This document shows, piece after piece, positions 1 to 9,237 of a stretch of DNA of 64,000 nucleotides. The position numbers and the translations under genes are program-made. The notes under the pieces are model-generated. The model was not told where the DNA came from, did not search any database, and saw only the letters and a list, made by a program, of their open reading frames with translations. Each line of letters begins with the position of its first letter. Positions within the stretch are counted from its first letter, which is position 1. The stretch is from an uncultured Clostridia bacterium (lineage in GTDB: Bacteria; Bacillota; Clostridia; Christensenellales; Borkfalkiaceae): positions 25,996-89,995 of the forward strand of contig CANQWO010000004.1 in the NCBI GenBank assembly GCA_947627565.1, given 5' to 3'.

Positions 1-730
1 CGGTCTCGAGATCTCCCTTGCCCACCTCTTCGAGCGTCCCCTCGGCGGCAAGTTTGCCGTCGATGATGACTCCCACGCGGTCGCACAGTTTTTCGACAAG
101 CGAGAAGATATGCGTCGAGAGCAGAATGCTCTTCCCCATCGCCTTGAGCTCGGAAAGGAAATCGGTGACGACCTTGGCCGTAAGCACATCGAGACCGTTC
201 GTGGGTTCGTCAAAGATCACGACCGCGGGATCGTGAACGATGGAGATGACGAGCGAGACCTTTTGCAGCATGCCCGTCGAGAGGTTCTTGACCTGGACCT
301 CGGCGAACTTGTCGATGCCGAACCGGGTGAAGAGTTGCTTTTTCCGCTCCGCCAAAACCTGCTTTTCCACGCCGTGCATCGCGCCGAAGAAATCGAAGAG
401 ATAATCGGGCGTGAAGAAGCCTTCGAGTTTTAATTCGCTCGTCAAAAAGCCTATGACGTCGCGCACCTTCTCCGGTTCCTTTACGATGGAATGTCCGCAG
501 AGAAAGGCGTCTCCCTCGTCGGGTTTAATCAAAGTGGACAGCATGCGGAGCGTCGTCGTCTTGCCCGCCCCGTTGGGGCCCAAAAGGCCGTAGATCTCCC
601 CGCGATACGCCGAAAAGGAGAGGCCGTTTACCGCAACGCGGCGCGTCTCCCCCGTCCGTTCGATCCTCTGTTGTTTTTTGGAGAGCGTGAAAGTCTTTTT
701 GAGACCCTCCGCCCTTACGATCTCTTCCAT
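1..730 (-). CDS. ABC transporter ATP-binding protein, NatA-like (C-terminus beyond window)
   Basis: This reading frame is open to the window edge, so the C-terminus is missing; it was translated by hand because the ORF track omits it. About 243 residues are visible. Walker A is GPNGAGKTTT, the signature is LSTGM and Walker B with D-loop is VVIFDEPTNGLD, followed by the switch His in LLSTHIF. The layout matches single-domain ATPases of the NatA/CcmA type that drive small-molecule or Na+ export with a separate permease, which would lie off the window. The start follows an AAGGAG Shine-Dalgarno 10 bp after the previous stop, so it is probably cotranscribed with the SPFH and membrane-protein genes. 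The substrate cannot be told. Confidence 0.9.
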   Translation of the reverse strand, partial: MEEIVRAEGLKKTFTLSKKQQRIERTGETRRVAVNGLSFSAYRGEIYGLLGPNGAGKTTTLRMLSTLIKPDEGDAFLCGHSIVKEPEKVRDVIGFLTSELKLEGFFTPDYLFDFFGAMHGVEKQVLAERKKQLFTRFGIDKFAEVQVKNLSTGMLQKVSLVISIVHDPAVVIFDEPTNGLDVLTAKVVTDFLSELKAMGKSILLSTHIFSLVEKLCDRVGVIIDGKLAAEGTLEEVGKGDLET

Positions 731-739
731 AACGCTCCT

Positions 740-1360
740 TCAGCCCCCGATTTCTTCGTAAACAATAAATTCATTTTCGGCCATGAAAGCGCTGTATTCT
801 GCGCGGAACTGCCTTGCGGTGCAAAGATTGGAATAGAGTTGCTTATCGAGGACAAACTTCTTTCTGCGGAGCGAGACGAGTTCGGCCTCGGTCATTTTGC
901 GGCGTACATTCGGCTTGTCGAAGATCTCCATGAGTTCATCGTCGGAATTTACCTTTGCGATTTGCTTGACGCCGTCCGAAACATATGTCGCACCTTCATC
1001 CGAGATTAGCCCTGCAAGAATGATTTCCCGTACCGTCGCGCCCTCGTACTGATCGACGACAAAACATTTGCCGCGCTTCGGAACACACAGATCGTAGGGT
1101 TTGCCGTAGGAAATGTACCAGAGCAAGACGGTGCAACCGGCTTCCGCGAACTGCGCGTCGAGCCTTGCGCGCTCCCCGTCCGTCTGTTTTCGCTTCGCCC
1201 ACTTCATCCATACATTCAAAAACACGCTGAGTGTGACGAGAAAGACGGGGATCGCGATCCCATACATCAACGGCATATCGAGCCAAAGCCCGATCCCGAA
1301 GCAGGTCGCGGCGGCAAAAAACGCGACGGTCGCCACTGCAATCCCGATCGACCGCTTCAT
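740..1360 (-). CDS. Membrane protein of unknown function, two N-terminal TM segments
   Basis: I do not recognise this 206-residue protein. The ORF track extends it upstream through the SPFH gene in another frame; the start MKRSIGIAV is chosen because it begins just after the SPFH stop and opens with a hydrophobic stretch. Two TM helices (about residues 5-25 and 31-50) are followed by a basic WAKRKQ stretch and a soluble domain with several Cys residues (TVLLWYISYG, DLCVPKRGKC). It sits between an SPFH-domain protein and a NatA-like ATPase, so a role in the same membrane complex is possible but is inference. It is not obviously the ABC permease, which would have more TM segments. Confidence 0.7.
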   Translation of the reverse strand: MKRSIGIAVATVAFFAAATCFGIGLWLDMPLMYGIAIPVFLVTLSVFLNVWMKWAKRKQTDGERARLDAQFAEAGCTVLLWYISYGKPYDLCVPKRGKCFVVDQYEGATVREIILAGLISDEGATYVSDGVKQIAKVNSDDELMEIFDKPNVRRKMTEAELVSLRRKKFVLDKQLYSNLCTARQFRAEYSAFMAENEFIVYEEIGG

Positions 1361-1385
1361 AAAACCAACCCCTCCCGTGCGGAAA

Positions 1386-2345
1386 TCAATAGATGCTTCC
1401 CGTACCGACGACGGGCTGGGCGTCGCGGTTGCCGCAGAGGACGACGAGAAGATTGGAGACCATCTGGGCCTTGCGTTCGTCGTCAAGCTCCACGATCTCC
1501 TCCTCGGAGAGCTTATTGAGCGCCATTTGCACCATGGATACGGCGCCCTCCACGATCTTCTGCCGTGCGGCGATGATGGCGGAGGCCTGTTGCCGTTGCA
1601 GCATGGCCGCTGCGATCTCGGGCGCATACGCAAGGTGCGAGATGCGCGCCTCCAAAACCTCGATGCCCGCCATCTCCGTGCGCTGCTGCAATTCTTCCCT
1701 GAGAACGGCCGCGATCTCCTGCGCGCTTCCGCGGAGCGAGGTCTCGTCGCCGTTGGATGAAACGTCGTAGGGATATTGTCTTGCGACCTGTCGGATGGCC
1801 GCATCGCACTGCGTGGAGAGGTATGCCATGTAATTTTCCACGTTGAAGACGGCGCGCGCCGTATTGGTAATGCGCCAGATGACGACGACGGAGATCTCAA
1901 TGGGATTGCCCTCTTCGTCGTTGACTTTCTGTTTATCATTGTTGAGCGTCATGGCTTTCAGCGAGATCTTGCGCGCAAACCCGTCTGTCATGCTCCTTGC
2001 GGGATTGACCGTCGTGCAGAATGGATTCACCCAAAAGAATCCGTCGCGCTTCAAGGTTCCGTAATATTTGCCGAACAGGGTAAAAACGAAAGCCTCGTTG
2101 GGTTGAAGTAGCCGCAGGCCGCGTAAGAACACAGAGCCGACAATGACTATGACCAAACCGATGGGGATCATGATCCTCATCAAGACGCCGTCGCCGCGGT
2201 CTCCCGCAATGCCGATGATCACCGACGCGATCCCCGCAACGATCAGAGCAATGGAAAGAGCAAGCATGATCCAGCCGTTCTTTGCCCGGGCGGGCCTTTC
2301 GTTGATCCGATCAAACTCTTGCACTTTCAATCCCTTGTTTTCCAT
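1386..2345 (-). CDS. SPFH/Band 7 domain membrane protein
   Basis: The 319-residue protein has two N-terminal TM segments (about 31-55 and 66-85), then a Band 7 domain starting at [20 protein letters not shown] and a C-terminal helical region rich in Ala, Gln and Glu ([15 protein letters not shown]). SPFH proteins oligomerise in the membrane and organise microdomains or act as scaffolds. The ATG at 2345 is preferred over the upstream ATG because GGAGGGACGAAT precedes it. A strong SigA-like promoter and a double TGATATCA palindrome lie directly upstream. It is the first gene of the run that continues into the unknown membrane protein and the ABC ATPase. Confidence 0.88.
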   Translation of the reverse strand: MENKGLKVQEFDRINERPARAKNGWIMLALSIALIVAGIASVIIGIAGDRGDGVLMRIMIPIGLVIVIVGSVFLRGLRLLQPNEAFVFTLFGKYYGTLKRDGFFWVNPFCTTVNPARSMTDGFARKISLKAMTLNNDKQKVNDEEGNPIEISVVVIWRITNTARAVFNVENYMAYLSTQCDAAIRQVARQYPYDVSSNGDETSLRGSAQEIAAVLREELQQRTEMAGIEVLEARISHLAYAPEIAAAMLQRQQASAIIAARQKIVEGAVSMVQMALNKLSEEEIVELDDERKAQMVSNLLVVLCGNRDAQPVVGTGSIY

Positions 2346-2363
2346 ATTCGTCCCTCCGAATTG

Positions 2364-2382
2364 TGATATCATTTTGATATCA
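2364..2382. promoter_or_regulatory. Candidate operator: two TGATATCA palindromes upstream of the SPFH gene
   Basis: TGATATCATTTTGATATCA consists of two identical 8-bp palindromes separated by 3 bp. It starts 3 bp downstream of the -10 box, so it covers the predicted transcription start. A repressor binding here would block the promoter. No regulator gene is adjacent in the window. Confidence 0.5.
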
Positions 2383-2384
2383 TA

Positions 2385-2413
2385 AATATATCACCGTTTT
2401 GGAGGGCTGTCAA
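2385..2413 (-). promoter_or_regulatory. SigA-type promoter for the SPFH-ABC operon
   Basis: On the minus strand TTGACA (2408-2413) and TATATT (2385-2390) are separated by exactly 17 bp. Confidence 0.8.
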
Positions 2414-2445
2414 GCATTTTCTACAAAATTTTTCCAAAAAACGCA

Positions 2446-2473
2446 CGAAAAAAGACGGCCCGCGCCGCCTCTT
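2446..2473 (-). terminator. Possible terminator after ynbB
   Basis: On the minus strand an imperfect GC-rich hairpin (AAGAGGCGGC...GCCGTC) is followed by a run of six T. It lies 110 bp beyond the ynbB stop and just before the SPFH promoter. The stem has mismatches. Confidence 0.45.
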
Positions 2474-2583
2474 TCCCGAATGGGTTTTTTAATCCTTAAA
2501 ATAATATTGTTCCCGCGATCATAAATATGAGCGCGATAGAACCCGCGAAGCAAGAGCGGCGGGTTTGCAATTCCAATCGGACT

Positions 2584-3819
2584 TCAGGCTTCCTCCGGCC
2601 CGCACAGCTTCTTTAAGATCTCGCGGCAGGCAAGTTTGCAGTGTTCATAGGTGAGGCCGCCCTGAAAATAGGCCGTATAGGGCGCGCGGATGGGTGCGTC
2701 GGCGGAAAGTTCGATGCTCGCCCCCGCCACAAACGTCCCTGCCGCCATGATGACCTTGGCGTCATAACCGGGCATATCCCACGGCTCGAGTTTGACGAAA
2801 CTATCGACGGGCGAGACGTCTTGCACCGATTGGATGAATGCGCAGAGCTGCTCCGGCGTCTCGAAGCGGATGGCGCGCGTAATATCCGCAAGCGGCGCGC
2901 CGATCGCGGGAAAATTCTCATATCCGAGCATTTCCATACATTTTCCGATGAGAAGTCCCCCCTTCAGCGCCTGTGCGACGACATGCGGCGCAAGGAAAAA
3001 TCCCTGGAAAAATTGCTGGTAGCCATAGGCGTAAGAGCCGATCTCCCCGCCGACGGAGGGCGCCGTGAGGCGATTTTCGCATTGACGCACATAGTCGGCT
3101 TTCCCCGCGATGTAGCCGCCCGTCGGCGCGAGCCCGCCTCCGGGATTTTTGATCAGGCTGCCCACGATGAGGTCGGCGCCCGCTTCGGTGGGCTCTTTCG
3201 TCTCCACGAACTCCCCGTAGCAATTATCCACGAAGATGCAGCCCGCAAAGCCTTCTCGGCGCACGAAATCGCACATTGCGCCGATTTCGGCGACGGTAAA
3301 TGCGTCGCGGAGGTCGTATCCGCGGGAGCGCTGCACATAAATCATACGATACTCTGTCTGACATAATACTCTCTTCGCGGCCTCATAATCCACCTTCCCG
3401 GTGGCATCGAGCGGCAGAATGTCATACGTTACGCCGAAATCCGCAAGCGATCCGTTGCCCTTTCCCCAAATGACGCCGCGGATGGTATCATACGGTTCTC
3501 CCGTGAGGAACAGAATTTTATCTCCCGGACGCAATACGCCGAAGAGCGCAACGGTGAGCGCATGCGTTCCCGAGAGCAGCGCGGGAGAGACGATCGCCCT
3601 CTCCGCGCCGAACGTATCCGCATAGACGCGCCCGAGCGCCTCGCGCCCCTCGTCGCCGTAGCCGTAGCCCGTGGAGGGAAGGAAGTGCCGCAGGGCAATC
3701 TGCTCCTTCCGAAACGCGGAGAGCACCTTTTCCTGATTGAAGAGCGCGACCTCGTCGATCGCCATAAATTGTTCGCTGAGCGCCGCCTCCGCGGCCGCGA
3801 TCCGTTCATTGACGTTCAT
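2584..3819 (-). CDS. ynbB: Methionine gamma-lyase family protein (YnbB / 'aluminium resistance protein')
   Basis: This 411-residue PLP-dependent, fold-type I enzyme-like protein belongs to the YnbB family, annotated as aluminium resistance or methionine gamma-lyase family. The likely PLP lysine is in GSLIKNPGGGLAPTGGYIAG, and the family-typical QRSRGY and FVDNCYGEF motifs are present. The true substrate of the family is not established. It overlaps the 3' end of miaA by 14 bp, the same gene neighbourhood as miaA-hfq-ynbB in Bacillus, which supports the call. Residues VLCQTEY are encoded by one copy of a dispersed AT-rich palindrome; the identical heptapeptide occurs in the PBP at 11351. Protein length appears normal around it. 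Confidence 0.88.
   Translation of the reverse strand: MNVNERIAAAEAALSEQFMAIDEVALFNQEKVLSAFRKEQIALRHFLPSTGYGYGDEGREALGRVYADTFGAERAIVSPALLSGTHALTVALFGVLRPGDKILFLTGEPYDTIRGVIWGKGNGSLADFGVTYDILPLDATGKVDYEAAKRVLCQTEYRMIYVQRSRGYDLRDAFTVAEIGAMCDFVRREGFAGCIFVDNCYGEFVETKEPTEAGADLIVGSLIKNPGGGLAPTGGYIAGKADYVRQCENRLTAPSVGGEIGSYAYGYQQFFQGFFLAPHVVAQALKGGLLIGKCMEMLGYENFPAIGAPLADITRAIRFETPEQLCAFIQSVQDVSPVDSFVKLEPWDMPGYDAKVIMAAGTFVAGASIELSADAPIRAPYTAYFQGGLTYEHCKLACREILKKLCGPEEA
3349..3371 (-). repeat. Dispersed palindromic element, copy A (inside ynbB)
   Basis: Read on the minus strand, this copy runs AGTATTATG-TCAGACAGAGTAT, matching the family consensus ATTATGYCWGACAKAGTACT. It is in frame inside ynbB and encodes VLCQTEY. 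The same sequence family recurs at 3929, 13291, 21873 and 42440. Confidence 0.8.
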
Positions 3820-4708
3820 AAATTTCTTTCACCTCATTTGCGCCCGCGTGCGGCTCCAACCAAACAAGTCCCGGCGTTTTTTTGAAAAATGTGAGCTGGC
3901 GTTTGGCGTAATTGCGGGTATTTTTCTTAATTATGTCTGACAGAGTACTTAAATTATCGCCGTTTTTCAAAAATTCGGCCGTCTCTTTGTAACCGATTCC
4001 CTGCATGCTCTGCGCATCCGCCGAGACCCCGCTCTCGAGAAGCGAACGCACTTCCTCAACAAGGCCGCGCTCCAGCATGCGGTCGGTACGAAGCGCGATC
4101 CTTGCATAGAGCTGCTCGCGCGGATAGTCGTAGGCGACGGCGACGTAGGGAAAGCGCGGCGACTCCCCGTCTGCCTGTTCGGATTTTTTCTTCCCCGTCT
4201 GTTCGTAAATTTCAAGGGCGCGAACGACCCGCTTGAGATCGTTGGGATGAAGCCTTGCCGCGCTCTCGGGATCGACGGCCGCCAGCCTTCGATGCACCGC
4301 TTCCTTCCCCTCTTCGGCAGCAAGCCGCCCGTATTTTTCCCGAATGGCAGGGGAAGCGGGCGCGCCGCCGTAGGCATGCGAGAAGAGCACCGCATTCAAA
4401 TAGAAGCCCGTGCCGCCGACAAGGATCGGCGTCTTTCCCCGCGAAAGGATATCCTGAACGGCGGGAACGGCGAGCCTCTCGTAGTCGCTGACGGAAAAGG
4501 CGTCCCGCGGGTCGGCAACGTCGATGAGATGATGGACAATCCCCTCCCGCTCCTCCATTGTGGGCTTTGCGGTCCCGATATCCAGCCCGCGGTAGACGAG
4601 AAAGGCGTCGAAATTGACGATCTCCCCGCCGAGCGCCTTTGCGCAAGCGACGGAGAGTGCCGTCTTCCCGGAGGCCGTGGGGCCGCAGATGACGAGAAGT
4701 TTCTTCAT
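3806..4708 (-). CDS. miaA: tRNA dimethylallyltransferase MiaA
   Basis: This 300-residue enzyme transfers a dimethylallyl group to N6 of A37 in tRNAs that read UNN codons. The P-loop is GPTASGKT at residues 8-15. DAFLVYRGLDIGTAKPT matches the DSxxVYxGxDIGTAKP signature, and GGTGFY and the C-terminal NTRNYAKRQLTFFKK are also present. Length is normal. The start overlaps the mutL stop as ATGA. MiaB, which thiomethylates the same base, is encoded three genes upstream in this operon. A dispersed palindrome lies within the codons for STLSDII near the C-terminus without changing apparent length. Confidence 0.97.
   Translation of the reverse strand: MKKLLVICGPTASGKTALSVACAKALGGEIVNFDAFLVYRGLDIGTAKPTMEEREGIVHHLIDVADPRDAFSVSDYERLAVPAVQDILSRGKTPILVGGTGFYLNAVLFSHAYGGAPASPAIREKYGRLAAEEGKEAVHRRLAAVDPESAARLHPNDLKRVVRALEIYEQTGKKKSEQADGESPRFPYVAVAYDYPREQLYARIALRTDRMLERGLVEEVRSLLESGVSADAQSMQGIGYKETAEFLKNGDNLSTLSDIIKKNTRNYAKRQLTFFKKTPGLVWLEPHAGANEVKEIYERQ
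3929..3951. repeat. Dispersed palindromic element, copy B (inside miaA)
   Basis: On the plus strand ATTATGTCTGACAGAGTACT matches the element consensus at every position. It lies in the miaA codons for a segment beginning LSTLSDII, read in a different frame and orientation from copies A and C. Confidence 0.8.
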
Positions 4709-6660
4709 ACGATGCGCTTAAAAAGTTTTTCGAGTTCGCTCTTGGCGATATGCACCGCGACGGGCCTCCCGTGCGGGCACTTGAGCCCCATATTTCCGTC
4801 CATACGTTCGAGAAGCGCGCGCACCTCCTGTTCCGTGAGCCGATTGCCGCCCTTGACCGCGGCCTTGCATGCGGCGGTCGCGAGCTTATCTTTCAAAATA
4901 TCGGCAAGTTTGATGGCCCGCAAACTCTCATAGCCCGAGAGAACTTCCTTGAAAAATTCATCGAGGTCCATCCCCATCAAATCGGCGGGTACGGAGGAAA
5001 CTTTGATGCAGTTGGGGCCAAATTCTTCGATCTCAAAGCCGATTTCGCGCATGATGTCGAAGTTTTTTTCCAAAAACGCATATTCCTGCGCATTGACCGT
5101 CAACGTAAACGGCATGAGCATGGGCTGGGAAACGACCGTCCGCGATTCCATCTGCGCGCGCAATTTATCATAGATGATGCGCTCATGCGCCGCGTGCTGG
5201 TCGACAAGATAGGCGTCGTCGCCGCATTCATAGAAGAGATAGGTGCGGAACAGCTCGCCCTTAAATTCCAACGTCTTGGGGTCGACGCGCTGTTGCTTTT
5301 TCTCCTGTTCAAGAAGATATTTGCGGTTTTCTTCGAACGCCTCGGCCTCCTTCGGCGTCGGTTGGGCCGCGGAAAAAACTGTGGGCGGATCGAGCAGGCC
5401 GCGGCGGGCGGAAACCGTTTTGCCCGCTTGCGGCGGAATGTCGAACGCGAGCTCCCGTTTGGCTTCCTCATACGTCATGGACGGCACAGCCGTCTCCTTC
5501 CCGCTCCTGCCCTTGGGAACGGCGGGAATGCGGAAGCCGTCGCTTTCGGGTGCGGAACGGGCGGGTTCCGAAGCGGCAACGGTTTCCGGACGGTGAGGTT
5601 CGGCTTCCGGAGCGTTCTCCGTCGCCGCGGAAACACGCGTTTCCGGCACATTTTCCCGCACCAAATATTCGAGCGCGCGGGAATTTCCGTCGAGTACGGC
5701 GGAGATCACCGAATACACGCTGCCATAGATCACCTGATTGTCCGCAAAGCGCACGTCCGCCTTGTTGGGATGGACGTTGACGTCCACGATCTCGGGCGGA
5801 ACATCCAAAAACAGCACATAGAACGGATATTGCCGCTTCATCAGATAGCTTGCATAGGCATTGGTCGCGGCCGCGGCGACCGTTTGATTGACGACATAGC
5901 GCCCGTTGACGAAGAGGCTCTGATAGGTACGATTGGGTTTGGAATAGAAACGGTTTCCGATAAAGCCATGCAGGCGGATCCCGTGTTTATCGGCGTCCAG
6001 CTCATGCAAATTTCCGAGGATCTCGGCGCCGTAGACGGCGGCGAGCGCCGCAGCCAATCCGTCTCCGTAAGAGCGGAATCTCGTCTTGCCGTTGACAAGA
6101 TAATGAAACGTGATCCCGGGCCGGGAAAGGATAAAGCGCGCCATCATCTGGGTGACGTCTCCCTCCTCCTGATGGTCGGTCTTCATGAATTTCATGCGGG
6201 CGGGCGTGTTATAGAAAAGCGATCGCACGGTCACTTCGGTGCCATAGGCGCCGGCATCCTGCGCGACGCTCCCGAGAACGCCTCCGTCCGCCGCCAACGA
6301 AAAGGCCTCTGCGTTCTGCACTCTGGAAACAATCTTCATGTGCGAGACCGCGGCAATGGAGGCGATGGCCTCTCCGCGGAATCCGAGCGTGGCGATCCCG
6401 AACAGATCGGAAGCCGATTGCAGTTTGCTCGTCGCATGCGGTAAAAAAGCGTTGACGAGGTCGTCCTTTGCGATGCCGCCGCCGTTGTCCGTGACGCGTA
6501 TGAGCGATTTGCCGCCACCCTCGATCTCCACGGTGATCTCCGTGGAACCGGCGTCTATGGCGTTCTCTACAAGCTCTTTCACGACAGAATAGGGACGGTC
6601 GACGACCTCTCCCGCCGCAATTTGATTATATACTTCGGGACCGAGAATACGGATCTTCAT
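4705..6660 (-). CDS. mutL: DNA mismatch repair protein MutL
   Basis: MutL couples MutS mismatch recognition to strand incision. The N-terminal GHKL ATPase shows VENAIDAG, DNGGGI and GFRGEAIASI. A proline- and charge-rich linker follows (about residues 345-460). The C-terminal domain has the endonuclease motif DQHAAHERI and the CPHGRP motif, so this is a nicking MutL as in bacteria without MutH. The start at 6660 is preferred over the ORF-track start because it forms an ATGA overlap with the mutS stop and has GGAAGGAG upstream. The stop overlaps the miaA start. It has 651 residues. Confidence 0.97.
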   Translation of the reverse strand: MKIRILGPEVYNQIAAGEVVDRPYSVVKELVENAIDAGSTEITVEIEGGGKSLIRVTDNGGGIAKDDLVNAFLPHATSKLQSASDLFGIATLGFRGEAIASIAAVSHMKIVSRVQNAEAFSLAADGGVLGSVAQDAGAYGTEVTVRSLFYNTPARMKFMKTDHQEEGDVTQMMARFILSRPGITFHYLVNGKTRFRSYGDGLAAALAAVYGAEILGNLHELDADKHGIRLHGFIGNRFYSKPNRTYQSLFVNGRYVVNQTVAAAATNAYASYLMKRQYPFYVLFLDVPPEIVDVNVHPNKADVRFADNQVIYGSVYSVISAVLDGNSRALEYLVRENVPETRVSAATENAPEAEPHRPETVAASEPARSAPESDGFRIPAVPKGRSGKETAVPSMTYEEAKRELAFDIPPQAGKTVSARRGLLDPPTVFSAAQPTPKEAEAFEENRKYLLEQEKKQQRVDPKTLEFKGELFRTYLFYECGDDAYLVDQHAAHERIIYDKLRAQMESRTVVSQPMLMPFTLTVNAQEYAFLEKNFDIMREIGFEIEEFGPNCIKVSSVPADLMGMDLDEFFKEVLSGYESLRAIKLADILKDKLATAACKAAVKGGNRLTEQEVRALLERMDGNMGLKCPHGRPVAVHIAKSELEKLFKRIV

Positions 6661-9236
6661 TTTAATTTCTCCTTCCATTCGGATAACAGCGCAAGCGCCT
6701 GCAACGGCGTGAGCACATTCACATCCAGGCCATTCAGCTCTTCCAAGAGGTCGAGCGGTTTTTCCTCCTCTTCGACGGGTTCTTCCTTCGCGGGACGGCG
6801 GGATTCGGCACGTTCCAAAGAGCGCAGGATCACCTTGGCGCGGTCGGTGACGGCGGCGGGCACACCCGCCAGCGAGGCGACTTCCACCCCGAAACTTCGC
6901 GACGCGCCGCCGCGGACGATCTTCCGAAGAAATACGATCGAGCCCGCGATCTCCCTGACGCTGATCTTATAATTTTTGACGCCGTCAAGTTTGCCCTCGA
7001 GCTCGGTAAGTTCGTGGTAGTGCGTTGCAAACAGCGTTTTGGCGCGCACTTGTTCCGTGAGATATTCCACGACGGACCAAGCGATGGACAGCCCGTCGTA
7101 AGTACTCGTTCCCCTGCCGACCTCGTCGAGGATGATGAGGCTGCGCGGCGTGGCGTTGCGGAGAATATTGGCGACCTCCGTCATCTCTACCATAAACGTG
7201 CTTCGGTCGAGGATGAGATTGTCGCTTGCGCCGATCCGGGTGAAGATGGCGTCGGTCAAGGGGATCTCCGCATACTTCGCGGGAACGAAACTTCCGATGT
7301 GCGCCAAGAATACGATGAGCGCAACTTGGCGGAGATAGGTGGATTTTCCCGCCATGTTGGGACCCGTGATGATCATCGTGCGGTTTTCGCCGTTATCGAG
7401 AAGGCTGTCGTTCGGAACAAAACGCTCCTTAGAGAGTTTTTCGACGACGGGGTGCCTCCCCTCTTCGATCTTGAGCGCGCCCTCCTCTTTGATGACGGGA
7501 CGCACATACTTGTTGTCCTTCGCGACGTTTGCAAGGGCCACGAGACAATCGAGCTTTGCGACCGCAGAAGAGACCTTTTGAAATACCGGGATGTTTTTCG
7601 CAAGAATTTCCAACAGCTCGTTATAGAGGCGTTCCTGCAACCGCACGGATTCCTCTTCCCCGCCCAAGATCTTGTCCTCGAGCGCCTTGAGCTCTTCGTT
7701 GATGTAGCGCTCGCCGTTCGTGAGCGTCTGTTTGCGCACATAGGTATACGGCACGCGATCCTTGAAGGAATTGCTGACCTCATAATAATAGCCGAAGACG
7801 CGGTTATATCCCACTTTGAGGGTGCGGATCCCCGTGCGCTCCCGCTCGCGCGCCTCCAAAGCGCCCAACATATCCTGCCCGTGGAGTTTGAGATCGCGGA
7901 GCTCGTCGAGCCGTTCGTTGTAGCCGGCCCTGATGTAATTCCCCTCTTTCAGCGTGGTGGCGCGGGGGTCGATCGCCCGATCCAACAGCGAGCAGACTTC
8001 TTTGGTATCCACGAATCCGGCCGAAATATCCGTAAGCAGCGCGGAAGAGAAGCCCGTCAATTGGAATTTGAGATTGGGGACGACGGCCAGCGACGAAGAC
8101 AGCGCGACGCAGTCGTTCGGCTGTAAATTGCCGTTGGATATCCTGCCCGTGAGCCGTTCGATATCGCGGATCCCCGACAGCATATCCGTGAGCCCCATGC
8201 GCACGACCGTCGCACGGCACAGTTCCTCGACGGCATCCTGCCGCCGCTCGATGGCGGCTTTGTCGGCAAGCGGCGAGGTGACAACGGAGGAGAGCAGCCT
8301 TGCCCCCATCCCCGTTTTGGTCTTATCGAGCAGCCAAAGGAGCGAGCCGAACTTCTTCCCCTCGGCATTGTTTTTCAGGATCTCGAGATTCCGGACGGCC
8401 GCAGGGTCCAATTTCATGACATGGGAGCCGTTCCGATACCGCAGCGACGTGATATTTTTCAGCGCGTGTTTTTGCGTGTCCCGAAGATATTCGATGAGCG
8501 CGCCCACGGCGCGGAGCGCCGCGCTCTTCTCCGGAACGCCCAGCGCGTCGGACGACGCGACGGAAAATTGGTCTTTGACGCTTTTCAGCGCGGCATCCCG
8601 CGTAAACGCCCACGGGAGATAGCAGGAAAACGGCGGAAGCGTCCGCTCGGCATCCGGGCGGTCCTTGACGGCAAAGAGCATCTCGTCGTTGCAAATGATT
8701 TCCGCGACCGACAGATTGGAGAGAAGCGCCAGAAGGCTATCCAAACTCTCTTCTTCGGAAGCGGCGCATTCGCCCGTCGTGATGTCCGCCCAAGCAAGCG
8801 CGAGTTCACCGCCCTCTTTGAACGCACAGGCAATGAAATTGCTCTTCCTTTCGTCGAGAAGCGCGCCCTCGATGACCGTCCCCGCCGAGGCGATCCGGAT
8901 GACGTCGCGGTCGACCATGCCCTTCCCCGCCTTGGGATCGGAGAGCTGTTCGCAGATCGCGACGCGCTTCCCGTGGTCGACGAGTTTCTGTACATACCCG
9001 TCTACGGCGTGATAGGGTACGCCGCACATGGGCGCGCGGTCCTTCAAGCCGCAATCGCGTCCCGTGAGCGTGAGGTCGAGAATGGCGCTCGCTTCGACGG
9101 CGTCCTCAAAGAACATCTCATAGAAATCTCCGAGCCGATAGAAGATAATGCAATCGGGATATTGCGCCTTGACCGACTTCCAATGTTCCATCATGGGAGA
9201 AAGTTCGGACCGCTTTTTTTCTTCCGCATTTTTCAT
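6657..9236 (-). CDS. mutS: DNA mismatch repair ATPase MutS
   Basis: This 859-residue MutS1 protein recognises base mismatches. The mismatch-binding Phe-x-Glu-type motif is near residue 37 in GDFYEMFFEDA. The ATPase has Walker A GPNMAGKST, the STFMVEM motif, Walker B IILDEVGRGTSTYDG and the signature His in LFATHYHEL. Length is standard. It starts just beyond the miaB stop and overlaps mutL by ATGA, so mutS and mutL are translationally coupled. Confidence 0.97.
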   Translation of the reverse strand: MKNAEEKKRSELSPMMEHWKSVKAQYPDCIIFYRLGDFYEMFFEDAVEASAILDLTLTGRDCGLKDRAPMCGVPYHAVDGYVQKLVDHGKRVAICEQLSDPKAGKGMVDRDVIRIASAGTVIEGALLDERKSNFIACAFKEGGELALAWADITTGECAASEEESLDSLLALLSNLSVAEIICNDEMLFAVKDRPDAERTLPPFSCYLPWAFTRDAALKSVKDQFSVASSDALGVPEKSAALRAVGALIEYLRDTQKHALKNITSLRYRNGSHVMKLDPAAVRNLEILKNNAEGKKFGSLLWLLDKTKTGMGARLLSSVVTSPLADKAAIERRQDAVEELCRATVVRMGLTDMLSGIRDIERLTGRISNGNLQPNDCVALSSSLAVVPNLKFQLTGFSSALLTDISAGFVDTKEVCSLLDRAIDPRATTLKEGNYIRAGYNERLDELRDLKLHGQDMLGALEARERERTGIRTLKVGYNRVFGYYYEVSNSFKDRVPYTYVRKQTLTNGERYINEELKALEDKILGGEEESVRLQERLYNELLEILAKNIPVFQKVSSAVAKLDCLVALANVAKDNKYVRPVIKEEGALKIEEGRHPVVEKLSKERFVPNDSLLDNGENRTMIITGPNMAGKSTYLRQVALIVFLAHIGSFVPAKYAEIPLTDAIFTRIGASDNLILDRSTFMVEMTEVANILRNATPRSLIILDEVGRGTSTYDGLSIAWSVVEYLTEQVRAKTLFATHYHELTELEGKLDGVKNYKISVREIAGSIVFLRKIVRGGASRSFGVEVASLAGVPAAVTDRAKVILRSLERAESRRPAKEEPVEEEEKPLDLLEELNGLDVNVLTPLQALALLSEWKEKLK

Positions 9237-9237
9237 G

